Source: Prunus persica
Lineage: Eukaryota > Streptophyta > Magnoliopsida > Rosales > Rosaceae
NCBI RefSeq assembly: GCF_000346465.2
Contig: NC_034010.1
Location: 30,110,787-30,174,786 of the forward strand
Direction: 5' to 3'
DNA: 64,000 nt
Part shown: piece by piece, positions 25,386 to 37,140 of the stretch
Numbering within the stretch: the first letter of the stretch is position 1
Layout of the letters: each line of letters opens with the position of its first letter
Position numbers and translations under genes: made by a program
Notes under the pieces: generated by a model
The model's input: the letters and a program-made list of their open reading frames with translations, nothing else
Told to the model about the DNA's origin: nothing
The model's database searches: none

Positions 25386-25983
25386 TCTCGTTTGTTTTTG
25401 TTGTGTGATGTTTTCGTTTTGTTTAAAAAGACAACACAACTAAACACGTTCACAATCACACCCACAAATTGTTGTCAATTGTCTTCTTGGCTGCCGGTGC
25501 TCTTATACTGCTGCAATGCAAGTTGCAACAACAGTCGTACCTCTTCAATGACATATTCAAATAGGATTAGATCTTAGTGAGTATGCATTAGAATCCTATC
25601 ACCGCTTGTATTGTATTTGTATACAACAATTTTGCCTCTATTCTGTCTCCTAAACCTAAAGAACAACAAATATATATTTTTTCTTTTTTCTTTTTCGTGG
25701 ACACAAATAGAATAATATATTTTATTAGTGTTATATAACTCCATCAGATTACTGTGCATCCAAATTTGATAATAATTACTTTTACACAAAATGTTTGTGT
25801 GCAGGTCAATGTACTGAGAACAACAGGGAAGTAAAAAAAAAACGACAATTATGTTCATGGAGGTGAAATTTTTCAAACATCAAACTTCATCGGCGTCTCC
25901 AACAATCAACATCTAAATAGCCTGGTATTCACACCAGCAAAGCTCTCCAGTCCAAGTACATGGAATTATACATTTACACCCTC
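25386..25983. other. Spacer between GT47 and TOL genes
   Basis: No gene seen. It contains the GT47 promoter (minus) and the TOL 3′ UTR. Confidence 0.55.
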
Positions 25984-28147
25984 TCAAAAGCTGATCAGGT
26001 CATCCTTTGCTGCCGGCTGCTGTTTCTTCGGATCTTGGTTTCCTTCAGAAGAACTTCCACCTTTCTTGCCAAATATCATCTCATCCAGATCATCCATCAT
26101 GTCATCGTGGCTCCCTGCATGGACCAGACCTCGAGAAGCAGCTGGTTTTCTAATCAAGGAATCCTCTTTCGCATGACTCGGTGATTCATCAGCCTCCACA
26201 GCAACGGGTATCATTGCAGGTTCTGGCTCAGTCGGAACAACCAAAGGCTTCATCAGTTCTTCATATTTGGATAGAACTTTATGGATCTCATCATTCACAT
26301 TCAACGCTTCAAACAGCAAGGCCTCGTTTTCTCCGGCTGTCTCTATAATTCTCTGGACGGCGGATTGAGACTGACGACATTGTTGTACAAGTGTGGCTGT
26401 CAAGTCATCCTGCCAAAGGGACAACAACATTTAATCCACATCGCTTTTGATAACACCAGAGCTAGTTCTTAGTTTATAAACTTAAGTAAATAACTAGTTA
26501 TTCTTGAAGAAACATGTGTAATTGCATCAGAGAACATCTGTCCTCATACAGCACTATAATTCCTTCAGGATTTCTTATTTGTTGTCAGGCTGATATTATA
26601 CAAGAGTTAAATTAACTTTGAACTGGCTATCTCCATGGCAGATATTATCATAAGGTCAACCCAATGCCACTTGGCTCTAGATTGGATGGAACGTGGTCCT
26701 ATGGAACAGCCTGGGTGGTAAATCGACCTATTCCAAAGGCCCATTAACGTTTGAGTACTGGTGGTGTCCTGAAAGCTGTCTAGCCGACCCTCGCCCCCAA
26801 AAAAAGAAAAAAAAGTAAAGCATATTGGTCTACATAACACAGGAAAAAGGATATTGGTTTAATGTATTATCAAATTAGATATCAGGACTCAAATAGGATA
26901 TGCAAGTAAGAAAACAATATAGAAATCACCTGTAAAGCATCTTGTTGGGTTGAAGAGGAGAAAACAGTACTAAGAAGCTCAATACTGTTTCTTGCAACAT
27001 CAAATGCTTCCTTTGTTTGTTCAGCCGTAAAGCCTTGCACAGGAATATCAAGTGGAATTTGCTGGGAAAGGCTAGCATCTGACTCTGAAGCTGAAACCGA
27101 ACGTGGGGGAGTGAAAATTGGTGCCAAACTCTCATTGTCACGACCAGGGAACCGAATACCCCTTGATCTTAAACTCTGAAATTGAGATGGTCCAAGCATA
27201 AAAGTATAAATAGCATGAAACCACTTCTTTTAAACATCAGTAATATATAGATAACAACTGCACCATCCAGCGTGATGAAAGCTAAAAAAACTGTAGAAGA
27301 CATTAGCATAAAGGCCATGGAAATTCTGTAATACGTTATACTTTCAATTTTGGGAGTTCCTCAATTTCTTTTCCAATATTAGCCTTGTGCTCCTTTGCAC
27401 TGGTAAACTGGCTAAATTTTGTATTTCCTCATGAGCTGCAATTGTGCCTCAAAAGAAGAACATTGGGCCAAAGTGCCGTTGTATATTTTAAGTACTTCCT
27501 ATTAGTCCAACTAAAATCAGGAGGAATAGAAGTGGATTTGGGTCTGTAACTATGTTTTAGTCAAGGAAGAACAAGATGTTATATAGATTTGACAAGATAT
27601 GAAACTGGAACCAAAATTTTGTAGATACCTTGTATGTTTCCTCGTAAACAGGCAAATAGCGGAGCTCACCAGTCGATTCCCCCCATGCTTCGATCAGCAT
27701 CAAAGCCTTATTGCGATTATTTACAACAGTCTGAGGATCGTCAATCAGCTTCACCATCTCATCAAGAACTCTTTCTGCAGCTATCTCTGAGAAAGCCTTC
27801 TCACAGTTCTTAACACATGTTTCAAGCAGTACTAGCGAGAGGTACTGGACTCTAGGATTCTTCAACATAATCCGCTTTTTTATACCACGAACTAATTCGA
27901 CACTGTTGACCCTTTCAGTATTGATCATGTCACAAATATCAAGATTCATAGCCCAGTCAGGCTCGTCAAGTGCCTCTGATGTGGCATCTTCGACAATCTT
28001 ATCTGCTTGGTTTGGGCCTTGGAAGAGCTCCTTCACCTTGAAGCTCACTGAGCTCAAGCCAGCGCTCATCTTTCGACCAACCTCAGACCCTTCGATCTTG
28101 AGGCGTTCGCCAAAAGCACTCACTTTCTCCATCAAATTGTCACTCAT
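25984..28147 (-). CDS. TOL: TOM1-like (TOL) VHS–GAT protein
   Basis: Ubiquitin-binding adaptor acting upstream of ESCRT at the plasma membrane and endosomes, sorting ubiquitinated cargo to the vacuole. Three coding exons: 28147–27629, 27175–26930, 26409–25984; 396 aa. An in-frame ATG two codons upstream (28153) would add MK; I chose MSDNLMEKV because the family starts there. The VHS domain occupies about residues 45–175 (PDWAMNLDICDMIN, VLLETCVKNCEKAFSE, NRNKALMLIEAWGES). The GAT domain lies at about 220–310 (EAFDVARNSIELLSTVF, LVQQCRQSQSAVQRIIE, ENEALLFEALNVNDEI). The tail carries DMMDDLDEMIFGKK, conserved in this subfamily. A splice donor at 28935 (minus, AACAG|GTAATT) points to a 5′ UTR intron. 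Confidence 0.95.
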
Positions 28148-30693
28148 CTTCACAATCCTGCTAACTCTAAAACAGAAACCTCCTAAAAGTTTTCCTGCAA
28201 ATTTACCATAATGCTAATTAGTTGTCATCAAAGATGGAAAAGATACATAATTATGTTTACTAGTTGAGCAGATGTAAGAATTTCTTATTTTGAAACCCAA
28301 AGAAAATTACTTTTCGGGACAAGCCTGAAGATTAAGCAATCTTAACATAATTCTGATTTCTTTTTTTCCTCTTTATCTTTCTTCAGAAACTCAAACCAGG
28401 TTGTCGAAATCAAAACACCGAAAAGAACCATAACTAAAGAAGTACCAAGATCACAACTGCTAAAAAAGATGAAAGTGAAAGCATAAAACTGTAGGTAAAA
28501 ATCGACCTTAATTGGCAAAAGCTGAGAACTTTTCTTCCCCGATATCCCTCCCTTTTCCGCCCCTCAATTTTCTTAACAACGAACTGAAAGAGATGACAAT
28601 ATAAGAAGATTATTTCAAAAGATATCTAGCAGGTATATAACTAAATTTCCAAAAACCCTAAAGAAAGCAGAAGATGGAACCCTGATGAAACTTTTTGGTT
28701 ACTGAGAAAAACGGTAGTAGTACCCGTCTCATATGCCTAGTTCAGGTCAACAATCATAAATCAGTTTGCTGTTTTCTTTTTTACTATGATGACTTTTCTT
28801 CTGCTTTCTGAGCAACCAATCAAGTAAAAATAAAAAGGGAATCGATGATCAGACTTGGAATGGTTGTGTGTGATGAATGAAAAATAAACCCAATATTGGT
28901 CAAATTTTGATGAAGAAAAAAGTTAAGAAATTACCTGTTGTCTCTTGAGAATTCTGGAATGGGAACAGAGATTGAGTAGTGGGTTGAGAACTTGAGAGAC
29001 GGCAAGGCGCAACGACTCAGTAAAGTGAATATTTTCTGTAGTCTCTCTCCTTACTTCCTTGGAGTTTCAGCCTTTTCTTCAGGCACTTTTTTTCTCTCTC
29101 TTATACGTTAGCTTAGCCTTACCTCAATATTTATTTCTGATATTGTGTTTTTTAATTAATTAATTAAAGCTGACGGAAACGGCGTATGAATTTGAATAAT
29201 GGTACGAGTTTGATTGACAATATTGGCAATTTCTTCGTGATGATGGTGTGGTGGTTATTACCCGTTGATGCTTGAAAATTAAAATCTATTAACCAAAGAT
29301 TAACATACAAATTACACGATTTACTTTGACAAAAAAAAAAAAAACAAACACAATTTACATTACATTAAAATAAAAACACTAGATAGATATTATGATATAA
29401 TATATTTTGTACTGTTATTTCTATTGATCTAATAAAATTTTATTACTTTTTTTATATCAAAAAATAAGCCATGGATACAAGTAATATTTCTTATTGGGAG
29501 GCAAGATGGCATTCGTTTGGCAGGAGGATTGATTAAATTTGAGAATTATATTTATGGTGCTAGAAGAAAGTGTTTAGATTATATTCTAGTATGCCTTACA
29601 TTACATGATGCAAGAAGAAGAATAATACTAAGTAGTAGAAGATGGAAATAAATAAGAAAAAGGAATAATGGAAAATGCTCAAACCGCGTGGACTGTTCTT
29701 CTTCCTTCCCCCAAGTCAGTAGTCAACGTCAAAGTTGTTGGGTAGCGCCTAGAGGTGGAGAAATCTATTCATTTTATACCGTTAGATTTGGTTCCTAACC
29801 TTTGTCCCAATTACACGCAACGTCTAACTTAAACCACCAAACGCAACGCAACACACACACTTGCATTAATATACACGCCCCTCCCCTCCTCCTCCTCCTC
29901 CTCCTCCTCCTCATCTCCTCATGGCGTTGTTTGTTGTCTCACATACATGATACATCGCAGTGGAGTGGACCACCACCCATACCACAATTCTTTTTTAAGT
30001 TTTTATTTTAAAGATTCGCTTCGCAGAATAAAAGTTTTTTAATTTTTATCTATGGTAGGTAATTAAATTACCTACCACTTCCCAAATTTAAATGGATGAT
30101 TTGTTAAAGGGAAGGGACAAAGGCCCAAGCACAAACAGACTAAAATCACAATATGGGTCAATACTTTAAGGCCAGCAAGTGATTTGATCCATTTATTTAT
30201 GATCAAGGGCCCAGCAAGCAGGCGTTGAAGTTGATCTAACGGCCACAATTGTTGTTCTCAATTTAGCTTAGTTGTCAACGTTCACAATACAGACCCAGCC
30301 GCAAGCAGGCAGCAACGAGATCGTTTTCGGTTCCCGGACTCAACTCACCAAAATCTCGCACGCAACGCCCGCCCTCACGCACTCACTTGTTCCGCTTCTC
30401 ATGACCTCGTCCGCTGCAAAACCCAAGGGAAGGATAAGTTACACGGTCATGGCTGCGTGAACGCACAACCGTCCGATCTAGGGTTACTAACTTCCAATAA
30501 TACACTCATTCGCATTGACAGCGACACACACTCCAGGTACCATTTTTACTCCCATCACTCCCTACCCCCAACCCCTGTTTGTTTCCACGCAAAATTTACT
30601 ATGATGATATTAGGACATGTGTTTGATTTTGAAATTTGATTGGCAGCTATAAAAGAGAATTGATTGTGGGTGGATTGGATTGGATTGTGGAAG

Positions 30694-30724
<31 letters not shown>
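28148..30724. other. Divergent promoter region, TOL (−) and PTH2 (+)
   Basis: No coding gene seen. The left part (to about 29,050) is the TOL 5′ UTR with an intron; the right part is the PTH2 promoter. It contains a 25-bp palindrome (30053–30077), a (CTC)n run (about 29886–29912) and a (GA)n run in the PTH2 leader (about 30698–30724). Confidence 0.55.
30053..30077. promoter_or_regulatory. Perfect 25-bp palindrome with two AC elements
   Basis: TGGTAGGTAATT, a central A, then AATTACCTACCA: 12-bp perfect arms. Each arm carries ACCTACC, the AC-I element bound by R2R3-MYB proteins of phenylpropanoid genes. It is 650 bp upstream of PTH2. Function is inference. Confidence 0.5.
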
Positions 30725-30729
<5 letters not shown>

Positions 30730-31425
30730 GGGGTTGGGGTGGGTAGGTGCCATTTTAGTAGGAGCAGGTTGGCTTGCTTTGGGTTATTGCTTTGGTGCGC
30801 GTTACCCTCCTGCTCGCATTGTTTTGTCAGCTAGACTAGCTAAGAAAACTGCACTTGCTAATGATACTAATGGCAACAACAAGAAGAAGAAGAACAAGGA
30901 CCCACTTGAGATTGATAACCTTGCTGACATTCTCCAAGATTTCAAAATGGTATTACTTCCACTTGCATCTCCAACATTTCAAAGAAAACCAAATTGCTTA
31001 TTCACTTTCTTCATTGGTTTCTTCAGGTTTTGGTGGTCAGAAATGATCTAAAGATGGGTAAGGGGAAAATTGCCGCTCAATGCAGGTAGCTGTAGATTTT
31101 TTTTTTAATTTTATATTTTAATTCCCAGCACTCTTCGCCCCTTTTTTATTTTTGCAAGCTGAGCATTATGTTGAGAATGATTGATTATTTTGTCAAGTGA
31201 AACACGCTTTTTCCTTGAATAGTTTATAGAGTCAGTCAGTTTTCTCTCTTGATTGAATTATATTTTTGTTCAAATTCTTTACCAAATGTTTGCCTTCATT
31301 TTTTTTAGCCATGCGACTTTGGGCCTCTATAAAAAGCTCCTCCATCGAGCACCAAAAGCTTTAAACAGGTACAGCAACAGACTACTCTGTGAATTTTTGT
31401 CTGCTGAACAATGTGGGTATCTTCA

Positions 31426-31476
<51 letters not shown>

Positions 31477-32621
31477 CCTGTAATGGTGTTATGTCAATAT
31501 GCAGCTGGGAGATGTGTGCACAGCCGAAAGTTGTTGTGAAAATTGAAAGTGAAGAAGATATGCTAGTTTTGCAAGTCAGTATTATAATACCAACTTTTCT
31601 GGCATGACGTAAACATAATTATTTCTTGCATGCTCTGATCAATCATATAGTCTCAGAGAAGCTGCAAGTTTACTAAAAGCAAAGTGAATTCAACTTTATG
31701 GTTAATGGTGACATCTTTATTGATTTTGACAGGAGAGGGCAAAATCGCTGAAACTACCAACCCACATTACAATCGATGCTGGCAGGACTCAAATTGCACC
31801 AAGTGAGTTGAAACTTTTCCGTATATGAGGTTGATCACGGTTTTGATAGTTTTGAGTGTTTGGTGATGTTAGTGTTAATAATGCGAATCAAATAAATTGG
31901 TAATTTTTTTTTTTTATAAACAAACATTTCAAAATACTACTGAGAAGTGGCGGCTATCATCACAACATGAGAAAGCTTGAATTAAATGGATTAGGCTGTT
32001 TTTGAAATGCCCTGGAAGAATGAGCATTTCCAAGTTTTGTGTATCTCCATCCTCTTTGAACACTTTTTAAGCATATTTTGATATTACCTGTTTTCTGAAA
32101 ATACTGATGCAAACAACTCCATTGTTACTTGTCTTATTCGTTCCCCATTTCTGCCATGAATTTTATATTCTTCACTAGATTCTTATCCATTTGACTGTTC
32201 AAAGTGACTTATTTGTCTCTATGTATTCTTCCAGATTCAAGGACAGTGATGGCTATTCTTGGTAAGTTTCTCTTCTCCATTATCTTCCTTTCGATGGGCC
32301 TTTTTCAATTTGTAACTTTGAAGTGGAGGACTCCATCAAGTATGAAAGGAAGTTTTTAAGCCTTAACTATTCCCCCTGGGGGGTTTTCCCTGGTTTAGTC
32401 TTAGATTGGGAGGCCAAGCCCCTAATATTTTGTTGGGAGGATGGTAAGTAGGATTGGTTTTGAGCTTGTGAATGTAGTGCGTCTGACAAAATGTATAGAA
32501 AAGTCAAAATACCGTGCCATGGTGCATAGCTTCTGGTTGTATTAATGGATTATTCCAACACTCATGTGCAGGACCCGTTGAGGTGGTTGACGATGTAACA
32601 GGTGGACTGAAACTCTTGTAG
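30725..32621 (+). CDS. PTH2: Peptidyl-tRNA hydrolase 2 (PTH2) family protein
   Basis: Cleaves peptidyl-tRNA to recycle tRNA; the archaeal/eukaryotic type-2 fold. Seven exons: 30725–30949, 31027–31085, 31309–31368, 31505–31574, 31733–31802, 32235–32261, 32572–32621; 186 aa (185 if the second ATG at 30728 is used). An N-terminal membrane segment (GWVGAILVGAGWLALGYCF) suggests anchoring at an organelle surface, as in human PTRH2. The PTH2 core is intact: [31 protein letters not shown], then IDAGRTQIAPNSRT and LGPVEVVDDVTGGLKLL. Exon 6 is only 27 nt. A (GA)n run directly precedes the ATG. Confidence 0.94.
31430..31472. repeat. (CT)n microsatellite in PTH2 intron 3
   Basis: About 20 CT repeats between exons 3 and 4; likely polymorphic. 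Confidence 0.95.
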
Positions 32622-33406
32622 TTGCTTGATTTAGATGGTGTCTATCTTATTTACGATGAGATATGAGTTGAATCATGCCATGGGCACTGCAGCATCAACC
32701 ATATTGGAAGAGTATCGGTGCAATGTTATATTCGAAGATCCATTCTCTGAAGGGCCTTGACTTAAAAATCTGCTTGTATTCTCCTAACAATTATGATGAT
32801 GACGAAAATCTCTGAAATGGCATCATTTATTGTTATGGAAATTGTACTGTTAATGTAAAACGATGTTCCAGGTTTCGGCATTGGCAGCATTCTCCCATCT
32901 CATGGAGATGTGACATGTGTTCTTATTTACTCCAGTTTCTTTGTTAAGTGTTTTGGGAAATGATTTGTAATGGTTGGCTAACGTTTTACTCTCAACAAAC
33001 ATGGAAATTCCATGCTAATATGAGCCGCATTTGTCGTAATCAATGGAAAGGGGAAAGGAGAAAAGACATGGTGGTCGTGTGGTGGTACTACAATATCGGC
33101 AATTCCAAGTTGCGTTGCATTGCATGGCAGCTGATTCACTTACTGAAACTACGAGTAGACTGTAGATGCTTGCTTCATGATTATTGGCTAGGATAACAAA
33201 AACCCAAGTAAAATCGATCGCCCGGCTTTCATTTTGTATAAAACAATCTCTTATAAAGCTTTTCTAGCATCGCACTTTGTATGTTTTTTTGTTAAGAAAA
33301 AATCCAGTGCAAAAACAAAAACAAAAATGTTCAGAAATACTGAATATCCCAAAATTTAAAAATGCTTAAATTAAAAAAAGAAAAAAAGAAAAGGAAAAAA
33401 TGCTAG
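32622..33406. other. PTH2 3′ UTR and spacer
   Basis: No gene seen. An open frame at 32948–33196 has no recognised similarity and weak codon structure. Confidence 0.5.
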
Positions 33407-33488
33407 CGTCGCCTGAGAGATTCGAACTCTCGCGGGGAAACCCCATGTACTTAGCAGGCACACGCCTTAACCACTCGGCCAAAGCGAC
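33407..33488 (-). tRNA. tRNA-Ser (anticodon GCT)
   Basis: The minus strand gives an 82-nt serine tRNA. The acceptor GTCGCTT pairs with AGGCGAC, with a G discriminator. The D arm is GGCCGAGTGGTTAAGGC and the anticodon loop is CTGCTAA, with GCT at 34–36. A long class II variable arm (GGGGTTTCCCC) precedes the T arm GAGAGTTCGAATCTCTC. No intron. The internal A box (TGGCCGAGTGG) and B box (AGTTCGAATCT) are intact. It decodes AGC and AGU. Confidence 0.96.
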
Positions 33489-34340
33489 GTTGACGACCTT
33501 GGAATGCCTTGCTTCTCTTTTATCTGGTTACTTTGCAAAGCAAGTGGTTATCCCTGTCTCCCATTAACTTGCTTTGGATGTATTATTTGATTGGAAGGAC
33601 TTGAAAAATTAAATTAAAAAATGAAGCCGTATTATTAGTGCCGGCCACCCATCGCCATGAGGTTCGTGGATTACTTACTTATTTGTTCCATTGTTTGACT
33701 AATCGATTGGATGAATGAATACATGTTCTTCGTCTTCATCATCTTTATTAATTTGAAATTCTTTATTCCAACAAGTAATAACCAATGGAAGATAATGAGC
33801 TTGCTTCTTTATTCGAGAGAAGCAAGTTCATCATCTGATCTGATGTTTAACTGTTATAGTTTAAAAAAAATAGAAAGTTCATATACTTAGCTTTCTAGCT
33901 GTGTATAATTAAATTATCTGCAAAGATTAATAATCATTTTAGAGGTGTTGACCATTTTAATTATGTGTAGGTAATAGTTTATTTCAATCTACTTAGAAGA
34001 ACATTTCAAAGTACTAAATCTATACTCACAGCGAAAGGAAAGGAAAGGTAATGATCTATTTGTAAATTTAAGAGAAGAATAACTTATTTTATATTCAAAT
34101 ATCATTGTTAGAATAGAAAGGAATAATTGTTGAGCAGAAAGTCACAACATTAACATTTCCTGCTCTCGTCGTGCTCCCGAGTTAACTTTCTAATTCTTAT
34201 TTCAACACCCATTTTTTTGTTTTATTTATTCATTTATTTAAACAAAAAGTTAAGCTGATACTGATTGATCTATTCTTTGATTCCCGTACATTACATACGT
34301 CTTATATATAAATGTATGCGCGGCTGATTAGTGAACCAAA
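33489..34340. other. Spacer and promoter of the malectin/LRR gene
   Basis: No gene seen. TATATATAAAT at 34303–34313 is a TATA candidate, but it lies only about 28 bp upstream of the annotated ATG at 34341, so the leader would be very short. Confidence 0.5.
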
Positions 34341-36613
34341 ATGAATATGAATATATTAGGTTCAATAGTGATATTGTTGTTATGGGTGTGTGCAGATGCT
34401 GCAGTGTTTCTGAGCATCGATTGTGGTGCTTCCGATTCTTACACCGACAGCCTTTCCATAAACTGGGTTGGAGATGATGACTATGTGCACAGCGGCGAGT
34501 CCCACTTGGTGGAGTTGTCCAGCTCAACCCCTCATGTGGCCAGCACTCTACGAGTTTTCACAAGTCTAAGGAAAAACTGCTACGCCATCAACAGCGTTAA
34601 CATGATAGGTCAACGGCTTCTGGTTCGCGCTAGCTTTTACTACGGAAACTACGACGGTAACAACTCTCCTCCGACCTTCGATCTCTACTTTGACTCCACC
34701 TACTGGACGCAAGTCAACTTAACCGGGGTTTCCGATACCATTGTTAATTACGAGGTGATATACACTGTGAACAAAAACAACACCAGCATATGTCTTGCTC
34801 AAACCCTGCCTCGCCAGTTTCCCTTTATATCCGCACTCGAATTCCGCAGTTTAGCTCCTAAAATGTACACACGCGTTGCTTCTGATTATGCTTTGTTCAG
34901 GCAAAAGAGGCTGGCTTTAGGGGCGCAACAACTCATTAGGTAACTTACTTGCTTTGCTACTATATAAAGCCTATATATATATATATATATATATGCTTCT
35001 TAATAATTATGTATGTATATAATATGTAGGTATCCAGACGACAGTTACGATCGGAGATGGGTACCCGGGTACGGTTTGTTTGCATATCAGGTGGAAGGTG
35101 AGGCGAGAATATCCAAGATGGATGTGAGTGGTGCAGAAGATAATCCTCCTGCAGCTGTAGTGCAAAATGCAACCACCGGCAATAACACGTCCGAGTATTT
35201 TGAATTATATACGTACCTCCCAGACTTTCCAGTTCAAGTGTACATCGCCACCTTCTTCTCGGAGGTGGATCCTGCAGCACTCACTTCACCCAACAAACGA
35301 TCCTTTGAGATTTATGTAGACGAGCAGCCTTATTCCAAACCCATCGTCCCACCTTTTGAGAGCGTAGTGGAAGTCGCCATCACCAACATCACTGCTTCTT
35401 CGAAAACATCCATCACTCTCCGCCCCACTGCTGATTCCACCCTTCCCTTCCTCATCAATGCCTTTGAAGTTTATCTCCTGTCTAAAGTAGGACCAGCAAC
35501 TGATACCAGAGATGGTAATTAATTAATCACCTTTTTGTTTGAAGCTTATCTCCTTTAATTAAATTAATCAGCTTGTTTGTTTCTGGTAATGAATTGAATT
35601 AGTGGAGGGACTGGGTGTACTACAAGTGCAATTCGAGGTGTTAATTATATGGAGCGGTGACCCTTGCCTTCCATTAAGCTCTTCGTGGGAATGGGTTCAG
35701 TGTAGCACAGGCAACATTCCTCGTATAATTGCACTGTGAGTTTCATTATTATTAATTATAATTAGGCTAGCTCCTTATTTGCATTATGATCACTTATTCA
35801 TTTTTCCTGCCAAAAATCAATACAGGAATCTGAGTAGCTTCGATCTGGTTGGTCCACTACCAGATTTTAGTTCCATGGATGCCCTTGTCACAATGTGAGT
35901 TTTTTGAGTCGACCTAGGCTATATATATTTGGTATGCATTTTCAATGAATAATTAATACTCTTCTTTTTGTTCTCTGGTGGTGGATGGATCAGTGATTTG
36001 CACGACAATAGCTTAAATGGTCCTATCCCTGATTTTCTTGGCTCCTTCCCGAATCTAAAGCGACTGTAAGTTATAGCCCCTGCCCCTGTACAATCAATAT
36101 TTTCAATGCATATATATATATATATATATATATTCATGTGTGTGTGCTGTGCGCCCGCCCAGGGATTTGTCAAACAATAGATTCAACGGAACCATACCCA
36201 CCTCCTTATCCAAAAACAAGAAGTTGGAATTAGTGTAAGTGATCACATATTATTTGATTTTTTGTTCGTTTCAACTTGTTCAATTTGTGTCAAATTATTA
36301 AGTAATTAATTTGAATCTTATATATAAATATTATGATTGCAGTGTGACTGGTAATTGTCTCTCTGGAATGTCTTGTCCACCTCCACCTCCACCTAAGACA
36401 CCGCCTCCACCACCCACGACTACTAGTACTGAGACTACTGAGACTACACCACCACCACCACCACCTTATAACAATCAGAGGACACCACCGCCGCCCGCAG
36501 ATGTATCCCAATTCGGTTCAGGATCTACTGATGATAGCAAGAACAATGCCCTGCTTTCTATACTAGTGGCAGCCACGATTCAAGCTCTACTGTTAATTAC
36601 CTACTTTCCCTAA
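34341..36613 (+). CDS. Malectin-like domain/LRR protein without kinase
   Basis: Probable cell-surface carbohydrate-binding protein. Seven exons: 34341–34939, 35030–35514, 35603–35735, 35826–35894, 35994–36065, 36163–36234, 36343–36613; 566 aa with consistent phases. A signal peptide (about residues 1–20) precedes a di-malectin domain (FLSIDCGASDSYTD to SKVGPATDTRD). A linker with the WSGDPC motif follows, then three LRRs, each on its own 69–72-nt exon as in LRR-RLK-I genes. The end is a Pro/Thr-rich stretch (CPPPPPPKTPPPPP) and a hydrophobic tail (LLSILVAATIQALLLITYF) with no basic stop-transfer or kinase. That looks like a GPI signal or a bare anchor. Neighbourhood suggests kinship with At5g16900 (an LRR-RLK), here without its kinase. 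Residues 3–20 allow an alternative start at the third codon. Confidence 0.88.
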
Positions 36614-37140
36614 TTAATCATTCAATGAATAAATGAATGTGATATTGGACATCTTAGCTTAGTTTCAACTTTAATTAATTAAGTTTCGTGTGCGCAACAC
36701 AAACTAAACTTGTTCTTCTACTATTAGTACAACTGGTTATCAATATTTTCAGTAAGTTTTGTGGTGTGTTGCAACTTGCTTGGTGCATGCTTTATGCGTT
36801 TTGATTTTCGGCAGCTAAACAGATGGGCAAGATGAGGGGAAGCCGCGACGCCGAGAGAACGTAACAAAGTAGCTCAATAATGCTTCCCTCCGATTGATGG
36901 GTTAAGCCTTCCCTTCCCTTAATCATGTATAGTTGTTGATACTTGCAACAAGGGCTTGCTTAATGCAGAGTGACCGTGTCTAAAAACGACGTGCGTTTTA
37001 TTGTGCCAGGAAATGCAAATACCTTTTTTATTTTTATTTCTCCATTGAAAAGTCTAAAATACCAACTTCAGCTCATGTCAAGCCAGATTCACTCAAAATA
37101 GCCACTCCACCACCACACTCGCATGATCGCATCGTTGTTA
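36614..37140. other. 3′ flank of the malectin/LRR gene
   Basis: No gene seen. Confidence 0.5.

Noticed and set aside
32948..33196. 82-aa plus-strand frame downstream of PTH2
   Set aside because: No family recognised and no splice or promoter context.
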